In this document: positions 45,216-54,941 of the stretch, in pieces
Position numbering within the stretch: the first letter of the stretch is position 1
Layout: every line of letters starts with the position of its first letter
Origin: Candidatus Roseilinea sp.
Lineage (GTDB): Bacteria > Chloroflexota > Anaerolineae > J036 > Brachytrichaceae
Direction of reading: 5' to 3'
Length of the DNA: 64,000 bases
NCBI GenBank assembly: GCA_025998955.1
Contig: AP024676.1
Coordinates: 310,001-374,000 of the forward strand
Notes under the pieces: generated by a model
Told to the model about the DNA's origin: nothing
Seen by the model: only the letters and a program-made list of their open reading frames with translations
Database searches by the model: none
Made by a program: the position numbers and the translations under genes

Positions 45216-45944
45216 ATGAACGCCCCATGCATCCTCATCCCTATCCCGATCCAAGACTCTGAGAAGCGACGCTTCACATTGGGCAAAAACTACGTAAACA
45301 GCCTGGTCGCATGTGGAGCGATTCCCATTCTGCTTCCCACGGTGGTCGCGCCCGAGAACTGGCGCGTGATGTACGAATCTGCCGATGGCGTGTTACTCTC
45401 CGGCGGCGGCGACGTGGATCCGGCGTTGTTCGGCGAGCCGGCGCACGAGAAGACCTACGGCGTGGATCGCGAACGCGACGAAGTGGAGATGGCGCTCGCG
45501 CGCTGGGCGTTGCAGGATGACAAGCCGTTGTTCGCCATTTGCCGCGGCATTCAGGTGATGAACGTCGCGCTGGGCGGCTCGCTCATTCAGGATCTGCCAT
45601 CGCAGTGGGGTAGCACCGTCCCGCACGACGGCAACTATAGCGGTTTCGAACGGCATGCGGTGGCGCACGAAGTGTGCGTCGAGCCGGGGACGCACATCGC
45701 GCAGATCCTCGGTCCCGGCAACGTCGGGGTGAACAGCTTCCATCACCAGGCCCTCAAAGATGTCGCGCGCGGTCTGGTCGTCACTTCACGCGCGCCAGAT
45801 GGCATCGTTGAGTCGGTCGAGTTCCCCGGCAAGCGCCACTACATCGGCGTGCAGTGGCATCCCGAAGAAATGGCCGCCGGCCGAGAGGACATGATGCGCC
45901 TGTTCCGCGCTTTCGTCGAAGCCTGCGCCGATGAGCGCGATTAG
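45216..45944 (+). CDS. class I glutamine amidotransferase-like hydrolase (peptidase C26, PuuD-like)
   Basis: 242 residues from the ATG at 45216. The catalytic triad is readable: C109 in AICRGIQVMN, H215 and E217 in QWHPEE. The SGGGDVDPALFGE segment is typical of gamma-glutamyl-GABA hydrolases (PuuD), which cut gamma-glutamyl conjugates. The exact substrate is open, since no putrescine-degradation genes are nearby. Overlaps the next gene by 14 bases. Confidence 0.88.
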   Translation: MNAPCILIPIPIQDSEKRRFTLGKNYVNSLVACGAIPILLPTVVAPENWRVMYESADGVLLSGGGDVDPALFGEPAHEKTYGVDRERDEVEMALARWALQDDKPLFAICRGIQVMNVALGGSLIQDLPSQWGSTVPHDGNYSGFERHAVAHEVCVEPGTHIAQILGPGNVGVNSFHHQALKDVARGLVVTSRAPDGIVESVEFPGKRHYIGVQWHPEEMAAGREDMMRLFRAFVEACADERD

Positions 45945-46803
45945 AATACGCATGCAAATATTCGAGAGTCCGAGACTTGAAATGATGGATGCGATTGGTG
46001 CGAAGGTGCGCGCGTTCGCAGCGGCGATCGTCGCCGCGCTCATCGGCGCGAATACGGCCTGGGCAGTGTCGCCGGCTCAGGGCGGCAGCGCGGTATTCGA
46101 CAATCTGATCTTCGTCGTGATCGGTGGTGTATTGATGGCATTGCTGGCCAGCGTCGCCGGTGGCGTGGTGATCGCCGTGCTGGCCAACAGCGTCAGCCGC
46201 TTCTTTCGCCGCAACTTGCCGACCGACGAGGAGATGGCCGAATTGCGCACAGAGCTGCGCGCAGCCGATCAACGCCGGCCACGGCAGATACGCCTCGAAA
46301 TCGGCCCGAGCGCCGAACCGTTCGTGTTTGCTGCCATCGGTTTCGTGGTCTGCCTCGTCATCTTTAGCCTGGCGCTGAGCGCGGTGCCGCAACCGGTGCG
46401 CGGCGAAGCCATGCCCCGCGGCGAAGAAGCCAAGCCGGCGGAGTCCGCTGCGCTTCCCAGGGAAGGTGACTTCGGCAAGATCACCGACGGCTTGCCCAAG
46501 GGCGATCCAGAGAATGGCGCGAAGCTGTTCAACACAGCCGGCTGCGTCGGCTGTCACAGCCAGAAAAAAGGCGAGCGGCTGGTCGGTCCTTCTTTCTACA
46601 ACCTGTGGAACATCGCCGAGACGCGCGTCCCGGGCATGAGCGCGCGCGAATATCTCTATCAGAGCATCGTTGACCCGAACGCCTATATCGTGGAGGGCTA
46701 TCAGGCCGGCCTGATGCAGCAGAACTACGCGGCGATCCTCAGCCCACAGCAAATGGCCGACATCCTGGCGTGGATCGAGGCGCGCCACAAAGACGAGCCG
46801 TGA
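45931..46803 (+). CDS. membrane-anchored mono-heme cytochrome c
   Basis: 290 residues with hydrophobic segments at about 28-45 (signal or anchor), 58-85 and 131-151. A C-terminal class I cytochrome domain carries the heme site CVGCH (C205, C208, H209) and a likely axial methionine M262 in AGLMQQNY. The heme domain should face outside, carrying electrons in respiration. No oxidase or complex III genes adjoin, so the partner is unknown. Several in-frame starts exist (45931, 45952, 45982); the first overlaps the upstream stop. Confidence 0.82.
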   Translation: MSAIRIRMQIFESPRLEMMDAIGAKVRAFAAAIVAALIGANTAWAVSPAQGGSAVFDNLIFVVIGGVLMALLASVAGGVVIAVLANSVSRFFRRNLPTDEEMAELRTELRAADQRRPRQIRLEIGPSAEPFVFAAIGFVVCLVIFSLALSAVPQPVRGEAMPRGEEAKPAESAALPREGDFGKITDGLPKGDPENGAKLFNTAGCVGCHSQKKGERLVGPSFYNLWNIAETRVPGMSAREYLYQSIVDPNAYIVEGYQAGLMQQNYAAILSPQQMADILAWIEARHKDEP

Positions 46804-46828
46804 CGCGCGGCGCGTGAGCTTAAAGATA

Positions 46829-46857
46829 AACCGGGCATCCCGGACGGATGTCCGGTT
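46829..46857. repeat. 12-bp hairpin before the DinB-like gene
   Basis: AACCGGGCATCC and GGATGTCCGGTT form a 12-bp stem with one G-T pair and a 5-base loop, ending 9 bases before the next ATG. There is no T tract. It could end the cytochrome transcript or mask the ribosome site. Confidence 0.5.
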
Positions 46858-46866
46858 GGCCTCAAA

Positions 46867-47373
46867 ATGAGCAAAGCTGAGCTGATCTCGCGCATTGAGT
46901 CCGAGCGTCAGGCGCTGGAGGCGACGCTGGCGCGCGTTTCGACCGAAGATATGCTGGTGGCCGGCGTCGTTGGACATTGGTCTATCAAAGACACCTTGGC
47001 CCACATCGCGATGTGGTATTCGCGCGCCGTGACGCTGCTCTTCCAAGCCGAGCGCGGCAAAGCGCTGCAGTTGCTACAGTCGAATGCGCCGGATTGGTCG
47101 GACATCAACGCGCGCGACTATGCATCGCAGAAGGATCGCCCACTGGATCATATCCAGGCCGACTTCCACGGTGCGCACCGGCAGTTGATCAAGCGGCTGA
47201 ACACCTGGCCGGACGAGGCGACGCTGTTCGATCCGCAGCGCTACCCGGCGCTGAAAGGACGTGCGCTGGCAGATTACATCTGGGACTACACCGGCGGCCA
47301 CTCCGCCGAGCATCGCGCCCAGATCGAATCCTGGCTCGCGCGCCGGTCACCTCTCGCCGCTCGAAGCGCATAG
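46867..47373 (+). CDS. DinB/ClbS-like four-helix bundle protein
   Basis: 168 residues resembling the DinB/DfsB-ClbS (DUF1706-type) superfamily: an N-terminal helix SKAELISRIESERQALEATL, then GHWSIKDTLAHIAMWYSRAV with the first metal-site-like histidine, and YTGGHSAEHRAQIESWL near the end. ClbS itself hydrolyses colibactin; most relatives are uncharacterised thiol- or toxin-related proteins. Function here is open. Confidence 0.72.
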   Translation: MSKAELISRIESERQALEATLARVSTEDMLVAGVVGHWSIKDTLAHIAMWYSRAVTLLFQAERGKALQLLQSNAPDWSDINARDYASQKDRPLDHIQADFHGAHRQLIKRLNTWPDEATLFDPQRYPALKGRALADYIWDYTGGHSAEHRAQIESWLARRSPLAARSA

Positions 47374-47427
47374 CCCATCGCTTAAGACTCACAGCTCGCA
47401 ACTCAAAGCTTATCGCTCACGGCAACC

Positions 47428-48336
47428 ATGTTGCTCTTCGACCTGTCCGAGATCTTCAGTCGCATTCGGCTGCGCGGCAGCACGCGGCTCGACTTCCTGC
47501 ATCGCATGTCCACCGGCGATGTGCGCGGTTTGCGGGCAGGCGAGGGCACCCCGACCGTGCTCACCACGCCGATCGGTCGCATGGTGGACTATCTGATGGC
47601 GTTAGCCTTTGACGATTCCGTGTTGCTCATCGGCGGCGAGGGCAACCAGGACAAGGTCGTGCGCTGGCTGCGCAAATACATCTTCTTCAACGACGACGTG
47701 CAAGTGAGCGACGAGACGGGCCCTACGCGCATGTTCGGCATCGGCGCGGAGGGCGATTGGCGCTTCGTCGAAAAGATCAGCCCGGACACGAGCCTGCTCG
47801 CATTGCCGGCGTATGCGCATCGCACGGTCGAATCGCCGCTGAGTAGCGATGGACGAGTCACCATCGTGCGCGCGCCTCAGGCCATCGGCCTGACGTTCTT
47901 CCTGGTCGGCAGCGGGCTCGACCTTGCGCCACACTTGGAGAAGTCGCCACTCACCCCCGACTTCGAGGCCTGGCGCATTCTGCAGGGCTATCCGCGCTTC
48001 CCTAACGAGATCAACGAGGAGTACATCCCGCTCGAGGCCGGCTTGTGGGGTGCGGTGAGCTTCAACAAAGGATGCTACACCGGCCAGGAGATCATTGCCC
48101 GCATGGAGAGCCGAGGGCAAATCGCCAAGAAGCTGGTTTGGCTGACCAGCAGCGCCGACTCGCTGTCACCGGGCGAAGAGCTCCTCACCGAGAATGGCGA
48201 AGTCGTCGGGAAGGTCACCAGCGCCACGCGCGGCGCGGCGCTCGCCTACGTGCGCAGTGCGTTCGCCCAGGAGAGCCTCAGGCTCTATTCGCGGCAGGGC
48301 GCGATCGTCCACGTTGCCAGAATCGTGCGGATTTAA
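47428..48336 (+). CDS. ygfZ: folate-binding YgfZ-like protein
   Basis: 302 residues of the GcvT/YgfZ fold. The diagnostic motif FNKGCYTGQEIIARMESRG is complete (K214 to E221, with C216). FLHRMSTGDVRGL near the N-terminus and AWRILQGYPRFPNEINEEY are also typical. YgfZ proteins use folate in iron-sulfur cluster assembly or repair and support MiaB-type tRNA modification. It is not the T protein of glycine cleavage, which lacks KGCYxGQE. Confidence 0.88.
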   Translation: MLLFDLSEIFSRIRLRGSTRLDFLHRMSTGDVRGLRAGEGTPTVLTTPIGRMVDYLMALAFDDSVLLIGGEGNQDKVVRWLRKYIFFNDDVQVSDETGPTRMFGIGAEGDWRFVEKISPDTSLLALPAYAHRTVESPLSSDGRVTIVRAPQAIGLTFFLVGSGLDLAPHLEKSPLTPDFEAWRILQGYPRFPNEINEEYIPLEAGLWGAVSFNKGCYTGQEIIARMESRGQIAKKLVWLTSSADSLSPGEELLTENGEVVGKVTSATRGAALAYVRSAFAQESLRLYSRQGAIVHVARIVRI

Positions 48337-48396
48337 GGTAGAATACTGCGCTTTCATCCGAAGGCCGGCACGCCTTCGAGGTTCATTCTGGGGATC

Positions 48397-49734
48397 ATGT
48401 TCGAATCGCTGAGCGACAAGCTGCAAGCCATCTTCGACCGCCTTGGCAAGCGCGGCATCCTGACCGAGCAGGATGTGGACGCGGCGCTGCGCGAGGTGCG
48501 CGTCGCGTTGCTCGAAGCCGATGTGAACTTCAAGGTCACCAAGGAGTTTCTGGCGCGCGTGCGCGAGCGGGCGATCGGCGCGGAGGTGCACAAGAGCCTG
48601 ACCCCCGGCCAGGCCGTGGTGAAGATCGTGCACGATGAACTGTTGAAGACGCTTGGCGAGGGTGGCAAGCTCGACTTGGGCGGTCCGCCGCCGCGGGTGA
48701 TCATGCTGGTTGGCCTGCAAGGCTCCGGCAAAACAACGACGGCGGCCAAGCTGGCGTTGCGCCTGCGCAGCGACGGTCGCAAACCGTTGCTGGTCGCTGC
48801 CGACACCTACCGGCCGGCGGCCATCACGCAACTGGAGACACTGGGCAAACAGATCAACATTCCTGTCTTCTCGGAAGGCGACAAAACGCCGCCGCCGCAG
48901 ATCGCACAACACGCCATCCAGAAGGCGATCCAGAGTGCGCTCGACGTCGTGATCATAGACACGGCCGGACGCCTGCAGATTGACGAGGCGATGATGCGCG
49001 AGGTAGAGGAAATCAAGTCGCGCGTCAAACCCGCCGAGGTGCTGCTCGTCGCCGACGCCATGACCGGCCAGGAGGCTGTCAACATCGCCGATACGTTCAA
49101 CAAGCGCGTCGGCCTCACCGGCTTGATCCTGACCAAGATAGACGGTGACGCACGCGGCGGCGCGGCCATCTCGATGCGCGCAGTCACCGGCGTGCCGATC
49201 AAGTTCCTCAGCACCGGCGAAAAGCCCGACGCGTTCGAAGTCTTCCATCCCGATCGGCTGGCTTCGCGCATCCTGGGGATGGGCGACGTGCTCACCCTCA
49301 TCGAGAAAGCGCAGCAGCAGTTCGACGAGCAGGAAGCAGCGAAGGCCGCCGAGAAGATGATGTCGGCCAGCTTCGACCTGGAAGACTTCCTCGCGCAGAT
49401 GCGGCAGATCAAGAAGATGGGGCCGCTCAACGACCTGCTGGCCATGATCCCCGGGATGAAAGAGCTCACCAAGCAAATCTCGCCGGAGATGACCGAGCGG
49501 CAGTTCAAGCGCGTGGAAGCGATGATCAGTTCGATGACCCGCGAAGAGCGCCGCAACCCGAACATCCTGAATGCCTCGCGCAAGCGTCGCATCGCCAAAG
49601 GCAGCGGCACGAGCGTGCAGGAGTTGAATCAACTGCTTTCGCAATTCCGCGAAGCGCAACGCATGATGAAGCAATTGGCGAACAACCCGCGCCTGCGCAT
49701 GATGAGCGGGTTGATAGGCGCCAGGAGAAGATAA
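48397..49734 (+). CDS. ffh: signal recognition particle protein Ffh
   Basis: 445 residues, N-G-M layout. The helical N domain (MFESLSDKLQAIFDRLGKRG) leads to the G domain with GLQGSGKTTTAAKLALRL, DTYRPAAITQL, DTAGRLQIDEAMM and TKIDGDARGGAA. A methionine-rich M domain (from about residue 330, MMSASFDLEDFLAQMRQIKK) binds SRP RNA and signal peptides. A weak promoter-like TTGCCA-N19-TAGAAT lies 50-80 bases upstream. rpsP follows after 13 bases. Confidence 0.97.
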   Translation: MFESLSDKLQAIFDRLGKRGILTEQDVDAALREVRVALLEADVNFKVTKEFLARVRERAIGAEVHKSLTPGQAVVKIVHDELLKTLGEGGKLDLGGPPPRVIMLVGLQGSGKTTTAAKLALRLRSDGRKPLLVAADTYRPAAITQLETLGKQINIPVFSEGDKTPPPQIAQHAIQKAIQSALDVVIIDTAGRLQIDEAMMREVEEIKSRVKPAEVLLVADAMTGQEAVNIADTFNKRVGLTGLILTKIDGDARGGAAISMRAVTGVPIKFLSTGEKPDAFEVFHPDRLASRILGMGDVLTLIEKAQQQFDEQEAAKAAEKMMSASFDLEDFLAQMRQIKKMGPLNDLLAMIPGMKELTKQISPEMTERQFKRVEAMISSMTREERRNPNILNASRKRRIAKGSGTSVQELNQLLSQFREAQRMMKQLANNPRLRMMSGLIGARRR

Positions 49735-49747
49735 TCAAGGAGACGCA

Positions 49748-50152
49748 ATGGTTCGAATTCGACTACGCCGCATGGGTTCCAAGAAGCAACCGACGTATCG
49801 TATCGTGGTGTGCGATAAAGAAGCGCCGCGCGACGGTGCGTTTATCGAAGTCATCGGCACTTACAATCCGCGCACCGAGCCGGAGACGGTGATGGTGCAA
49901 GAAGATCGCGCCTTCTATTGGATGAAAGTGGGCGCGCAGCCCAGCGAGGCGGTGCAGCAACTGTTCCGCAAGACGGGCACGACGGCGCGCTTCGAGCGAT
50001 TGAAGAAGGGCGAATCTCCCGAAGTGTTGCTGGCCGAGGCTGCGACTCACGCACAGGCTGCTGCAGTGATCAACCCCAAGACGCGCATCGGCCGCAAGCC
50101 TGTCCCCAACCCGAAGAAGGCCGAACGGGCGGCCGAAGCTGCCGCCGAATGA
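49748..50152 (+). CDS. rpsP: 30S ribosomal protein S16
   Basis: 134 residues: MVRIRLRRMGSKKQPTYRIV, APRDGAFIEVIGTYNPRTEP and WMKVGAQPSEAVQQLFRKTG. A 50-residue Ala/Lys-rich tail (GRKPVPNPKKAERAAEAAAE) is longer than average. Part of the ffh-rpsP-khpA-rimM run. Confidence 0.96.
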   Translation: MVRIRLRRMGSKKQPTYRIVVCDKEAPRDGAFIEVIGTYNPRTEPETVMVQEDRAFYWMKVGAQPSEAVQQLFRKTGTTARFERLKKGESPEVLLAEAATHAQAAAVINPKTRIGRKPVPNPKKAERAAEAAAE

Positions 50153-50170
50153 GCTGGCGTTTGATGAACG

Positions 50171-50401
50171 ATGAAAGAGCTGGTCGAGTATGTCGCCAAA
50201 GGCCTGGTGGATCACCCCGACCAGGTGAAGGTGACCGAGTCGGTTGACCGCGACACGGTCTTCCTGGAGCTGCACGTAGCGCCCGGCGAGGTAGGGCGCG
50301 TGATCGGGCGCGAGGGCAAGCTGGTCAACGCCGTCCGCACGCTGCTGCGCATCGCTGCCACCCGATCTCGCAAGCGCGTCGTGCTGGACATCCGCGATTA
50401 A
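50171..50401 (+). CDS. khpA: KH-domain RNA-binding protein KhpA
   Basis: 76 residues, one KH domain with the GxxG loop in VIGREGKLVNAVRTLLR. In this position between rpsP and rimM the protein is KhpA (YlqC), which pairs with KhpB to bind small RNAs and mRNAs. Confidence 0.92.
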   Translation: MKELVEYVAKGLVDHPDQVKVTESVDRDTVFLELHVAPGEVGRVIGREGKLVNAVRTLLRIAATRSRKRVVLDIRD

Positions 50402-50435
50402 CGCGCGGCGCAGGGGAAAAGCGCAACTTGCTCTC

Positions 50436-50945
50436 GTGGCAGAGTCGCCGCGTCAGTTCCTCGTCGTGGGTAAAGTATCTCGCCCGCACGGCATTGCAGG
50501 CGAGATCAAAGTGCAACTGGCCCCGGAATACGAAGGCATTCTCGATGGCGTCGCGCGCATTTACCTCGACGACGCCGAGCATCCTCACCGCGTGCTGTCG
50601 CAGCGCCCGCATCAAGGCGGCGTCTTGCTCAAGCTGGATCGCATCGCCACGCGCAACGCCGCCGAAGCGCTGCGCGGCGCGCGTGTGCTCGTTTGCACGC
50701 GCGATTTGCCGGCGCTGCCGCCCGGCCAATACTACACCTATCAACTCATCGGCCTGCGCGTGGTGCGCGAGTCCGGCGAGGCGCTGGGCGAATTGAGCGA
50801 AGTCTTACGCACGGGCAGCAACGACGTCTATGTGGTGAAGACCGCTGCCGGCGAGCTGTTGCTGCCGGCCATCGAAAGCGTGATCCGCACGATAGACCTC
50901 GCCGCCGGGACGATGACGGTGGTCGTGCCGGCGGGATTGGAGTGA
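50436..50945 (+). CDS. rimM: 16S rRNA processing protein RimM
   Basis: 169 residues, GTG start. The N-terminal domain has FLVVGKVSRPHGIAGEIKVQ; the C-terminal PRC-barrel has YYTYQLIGLRVV and GSNDVYVVKTAAGELLLPAI. Helps mature the 30S head with S19. trmD, the usual next gene, is absent; the stop codon touches the 3' end of a convergent tRNA gene. Confidence 0.94.
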   Translation: MAESPRQFLVVGKVSRPHGIAGEIKVQLAPEYEGILDGVARIYLDDAEHPHRVLSQRPHQGGVLLKLDRIATRNAAEALRGARVLVCTRDLPALPPGQYYTYQLIGLRVVRESGEALGELSEVLRTGSNDVYVVKTAAGELLLPAIESVIRTIDLAAGTMTVVVPAGLE

Positions 50946-51019
50946 TGGGCGGTGAGGGACTCGAACCCCCGACCTTCTGTGTGTAAGACAGACGCTCTAA
51001 CCAACTGAGCTAACCGCCC
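50946..51019 (-). tRNA. tRNA-Val (anticodon TAC)
   Basis: On the minus strand, a 74-base cloverleaf: acceptor GGGCGGT/ACCGCCC with discriminator A, D-arm GCTCAGTTGGTTAGAGC, anticodon stem TCTGT/ACAGA around CTTACAC, and T-loop TTCGAGT. Anticodon TAC reads valine. No encoded CCA. Its 3' end touches the rimM stop codon. Confidence 0.96.
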
Positions 51020-51031
51020 AAATGCATCACG

Positions 51032-51037
51032 ATTGTA
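51032..51037 (-). promoter_or_regulatory. -10 box for tRNA-Val
   Basis: TACAAT on the minus strand, 12 bases before the tRNA 5' end, at the same spacing as the tRNA-Pro box. Confidence 0.5.
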
Positions 51038-51047
51038 TCACTCCGCT

Positions 51048-51071
51048 GCAGCCAACGGTACCGTCGGCTGC
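51048..51071. repeat. 24-base near-perfect palindrome
   Basis: GCAGCC.ACGGTACCGT.GGCTGC, centred on GGTACC with one mismatched pair. It lies just upstream of the tRNA-Val promoter. Confidence 0.5.
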
Positions 51072-51133
51072 ATTCATGCATAGGGGGCAAAATTTGCATG
51101 GCCGGGCGCGGATGCCGTTCCGCGCCTATCTAT

Positions 51134-51277
51134 GCCGCGAATGGGGCAGACGTAGCAGACCCGCCCTGGCGTAAACCCTGGGCTGAAGAGGACGGGATGC
51201 GCGCAGCGTGCCCGTATGCTCAGCGCTGGGATTTATCCCAGCGCGACTGAAGCGAATACCGCTGCCGGCCAGCACAT
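51134..51277 (-). repeat. dispersed hairpin repeat, copy B
   Basis: Reverse-oriented counterpart of the repeat at 4057-4222. It holds a perfect palindrome GCGCTGGGAT-TT-ATCCCAGCGC (51223-51244) and the CGCCCTGGCGTAAACCCTGGG block. The 690-base gap 51020-51708 contains this copy and two further hairpin groups but no plausible gene. Confidence 0.7.
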
Positions 51278-51285
51278 GCTGTTGC

Positions 51286-51410
51286 ACTGTCCTGCAGCTA
51301 AAGCTGCGGGCTACGCACAGCGAAGCCTGCTTCGCAGGCTCAAAATCAGTCCTGCAGGGACTTGGCATCGTGTAGCCCGCGACTTTAGTCGCCGGGCGGC
51401 GGCAAGTGCG
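51286..51410. repeat. REP-like hairpin pair
   Basis: Two stem-loops: AGCCTGC-TTC-GCAGGCT (perfect 7-bp stem) and TAGCCCGCGACTTTAGTCGCCGGGC. Each is flanked by CCTGCAG words, which resemble REP-type intergenic elements. Confidence 0.55.
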
Positions 51411-51449
51411 AGCCAATGTTTTCATTGAAATGTACCCGTACCCGTCGGC

Positions 51450-51530
51450 TGCGTTTCAAAATGGGGGATTCGGACATGCCTGGGACGCCCCGGCGTGAAC
51501 GCCAGGGCTGAAAGCACGGGCGATGCAGCA
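51450..51530. repeat. dispersed hairpin repeat, partial copy C
   Basis: Shares TTTCAAAATGGGGG with the start of copy A and GCCCCGGCGTGAACGCCAGGGCTGAAAG-type sequence (key words GCCCCGGCGT, CAGGGCTGAAAG) with copies B and D. Confidence 0.5.
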
Positions 51531-51694
51531 ACCCGTGGAGCCTTGCTTCAGCTTTGGTTGCCTCTCTGAAGTGTGCCTGCACGGTCACCGGTCACTCCGC
51601 TGTGGGTTGCCTGGTTCGAAGATGCACCCGCATCGGCGCATGGAACAGAAGGAGCGTTGCGCTTGGAATTTATCCAGCGCTCAAATTCCGCCGC

Positions 51695-51700
51695 TATGAT
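51695..51700 (+). promoter_or_regulatory. -10 box 8 bases before the ABC ATPase start
   Basis: TATGAT, then 8 bases, then ATG. No Shine-Dalgarno, so probably a leaderless message. Confidence 0.4.
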
Positions 51701-51708
51701 CCCGTGCG

Positions 51709-52421
<713 letters not shown>

Positions 52422-52443
<22 letters not shown>

Positions 52444-54110
52444 CTGAACGGCGCTTGGATGACGGCGGTCGTGCCGTGCGCAGTGCGTTTCAAGGTGAAC
52501 GTGCCGCGCAGGTCTTCGTGCACCAGCATGTTGACGATGTTCAACCCCAAGCTGGGCGCGTCCATGCCGCCGGCGGCCTTGCCCAGGCCGTTGTCGCGCA
52601 CCTCCACTTCGAGTGTGCCGCCGCAGTCAATCAGGCTGATGGTAATGTCGCCCTTGTCCCGGCCGACGAAGGCATGCTCCATGGCGTTCTGCACCAATTC
52701 GTTCACGCACAGGGCCAGCGCCGTGGCGGCGCGCGAACTCATCCGCAGCGAATCGCCCATCACGTGAATGGCGAGGTCGAGGTCGGGCCGGGCCATGTTC
52801 GCCTGGGTGAGGCCGACCACGCGCAGGATCACATCCTTCACGTCCACCAGCCGGAAGCCTTCCTGCGCCAGCGCGTCGTGCACCGCGGCGATGCTCATGA
52901 TGCGATTGATGCTCTCGTGCAACACTTCCTTGGCGGTGAGTTTGTCGCTGGCGTCGTGTAGTTGCATCTGCAACAGCATCACCACGTTTTGCAGGTTGTT
53001 CTTCACGCGGTGGTTCATCTCTTTGACGATGGCCGCGTTGCCGATCAAGTGGGCGTTCTCGATGGCCAGTGCGATCTGGTTGGCCAGCGTGGTGCACAGC
53101 TCGACCTGCGCTTCGGTGAACTCGCCGGCGCCCTCAGTCCACATGTTGAGCAGGCCGATGGTGCGGTCGCGCACTTGCATCGGCACGCACATCAGGCCGC
53201 CCAACTGCGCTTGCGCCGCCCAGTTGGCATGCGCCGGCTGCAGCTCGCAGCATGTCTCGTTCACCAGCACGGGTTCGCTGAGCTTCTCGATGTTCAGCAG
53301 CGGCAGATCGTCGAGTCGCCAAGGCGGTTCCGGGGGGACGTTCGGCTTGCGGTCGTAGATGGCGCGCGGCATGAAGGCGTTGACCGTCTCGTCCAGCAGC
53401 AAGACCGAGCAATGGCGGGCGTTCACCGCGCGTGCGCCCATCTCGGCCACCACGCGCAGCGTCTCGTCCAGGTACAGCGGGGAGATGGCGGCGCGGCTGA
53501 CCTCCGCGACGGCCTGCATCTCGCGCACCTTGCGCTCGCTCTCTTCCTGCAGGATGGCGCGCTCCAGGATGCCGGCGACGACCTCGCCGATGAGCGAGAC
53601 GAACTCGATTTCGGCCGCCGTCCAGGTGTGTCGGCGGTGCGTTTGCACGTTCATGGCGCCCACCACGCGATCCTGGCTGATCAGCGGCACGGCCATCAGC
53701 GACTTGAACGAGCGCTCGCGCGTGTTGGGCACTTCGTGAAAGCGCGGGTCGCGCTGTGCGTCCCGCACGGCGACCAACTGGCGGTGCTGTGCGGCCCAGC
53801 CGGTCAGCCCCTCGCCCATGTGCAGGTAGCCATGATCCACGGCCTGCGGGAACAGGCCAGTCGTCGCCTTGAGAATCAGCCGCTGCGATGACCGGTCGAG
53901 CAGGTAGATCGAAGTCGAGTCCACGCGCATCACCCGCGTCGTCGTTCGCGTGATGCCGTTCAGGATGGAGCGCAGGTCGGACGAAGCATTGATCGAGAGC
54001 AGGATTTCGCGGATGGCGGCCAGCTCTTTCTTCTTGCGTTGCAGCTCGGCGCGCGTCGCGGTGACGCCGTTGGTTGTTGCTTTTGCCGTCGCTTTGCGCG
54101 CTGTCGTCAT
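52422..54110 (-). CDS. two-GAF sensor histidine kinase (HisKA_2/HWE-like)
   Basis: 562 residues from the ATG at 54110. A short coiled coil (about 20-45) is followed by GAF 1 (about 45-185; [36 protein letters not shown]) and GAF 2 (about 200-350). The phosphoacceptor H367 lies in [20 protein letters not shown], and a HATPase domain ([30 protein letters not shown]) ends the protein. The MNHRVKNNL wording marks the HisKA_2 class. There is no membrane segment, so it senses cytosolic ligands. No response regulator adjoins. The frame is open to 54245, but those codons lie in a repeat. Confidence 0.9.
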
Positions 54111-54118
54111 GGGGGTAG

Positions 54119-54124
54119 ATTTTA
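54119..54124 (-). promoter_or_regulatory. -10 box 8 bases before the histidine kinase start
   Basis: TAAAAT on the minus strand, 8 bases before the ATG at 54110. There is no ribosome site between them. Confidence 0.4.
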
Positions 54125-54136
54125 ACGATCGGTGGG

Positions 54137-54215
54137 GTGCATTCGCCAACGCGGGCAGATGTAGCAGACCCGCCCCGGCGTAAACGCCCGGGCTGAAAGG
54201 GGCGGGAGCGGTCGG
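54137..54215 (-). repeat. dispersed hairpin repeat, partial copy D
   Basis: Carries ATTCGCCAACGCGGGCAGA, GTAGCAGACCCGCCCCGGCG and CCCGGGCTGAAAGGGGCGGG, matching one end of copies A and B. It sits between the modB stop and the kinase start. Confidence 0.65.
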
Positions 54216-54248
54216 CTGCGTGACATGAGCGAGCAACTCCTCCATCCT

Positions 54249-54923
54249 TCACTTCCCCTGCCGCGTTCGATCGCCGAGGCGCAGCGCCACGAACAGCAAG
54301 GCGAAGGTGATGGCTGAGAGTAGCAGCACCAGCCGGCTGGCCAGGTCGAGGTCGTTGGCCTGCACGGCATCGTAGACGGCCATCGAGAGCGTTTGGGTGC
54401 GGCCGGGGATGTTGCCGGCCACCATCAGCGTCGCGCCGAACTCGCCCAGTGTGCGCAGGAAGGCGAGAATGCCGCCGCTGATCAAGCTGGCGCGGATGAG
54501 CGGCAGCGTGATGTAGCGCAACACCTGCAGCTCGCCGCAGCCGTCCACCCGTGCGGCATCCTCCATCTCTCGGCTGAGGTCGAGGATGCTGGGCTTGACG
54601 GCCTGAACGACCAGCGGCAGCGCGGCGATGCCGGCGGCGATCACTGCGCCCGGCCACGAGAACACCAGCGGAAATCCGAAGACTTGCTCGAAGGCCGGGC
54701 CGATGCCGCGCCGGCCCAGTGCGATCAGTAGGTAGTAGCCCAGCACGGTGGGCGGCAGCACCAGCGGCAACATCGTCGCGCCTTCGAGCACCCACTTGCC
54801 GCGAAAGTTCAGGCGGGCGAAGGCCCAGGCCAAGGCCGCGCCGAAGGTCAGCGCCAGCACACCGGCCCAGGTCGAGATCCATAGCGATAGTTCGAGCGGC
54901 GTCCACTCGCGGTCAAGCGACAT
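54249..54923 (-). CDS. modB: molybdate ABC transporter permease ModB
   Basis: 224 residues with five to six membrane helices. The cytosolic EAA loop is EMEDAARVDGCGELQVLRYI, and LPLVLPPTVLGYYLLIALGR and RTLGEFGATLMVAGNIPGRT are ModB hallmarks. It imports molybdate (or tungstate) with ModA, encoded 18 bases upstream. The partner ATPase ModC is not encoded here. Confidence 0.92.
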   Translation of the reverse strand: MSLDREWTPLELSLWISTWAGVLALTFGAALAWAFARLNFRGKWVLEGATMLPLVLPPTVLGYYLLIALGRRGIGPAFEQVFGFPLVFSWPGAVIAAGIAALPLVVQAVKPSILDLSREMEDAARVDGCGELQVLRYITLPLIRASLISGGILAFLRTLGEFGATLMVAGNIPGRTQTLSMAVYDAVQANDLDLASRLVLLLSAITFALLFVALRLGDRTRQGK

Positions 54924-54941
54924 AGCAGGCGCGTTCGACGA

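Noticed and set aside
51020-51708. A structured RNA gene in the long gap after tRNA-Val
   Set aside because: The folds there are short palindromes shared with other repeat copies. I see no tmRNA, SRP RNA or RNase P landmarks.
54111-54245. 45-residue N-terminal extension of the histidine kinase frame
   Set aside because: These codons lie mostly inside a copy of the dispersed repeat, and a -10-like box sits inside the extension just before the ATG at 54110.
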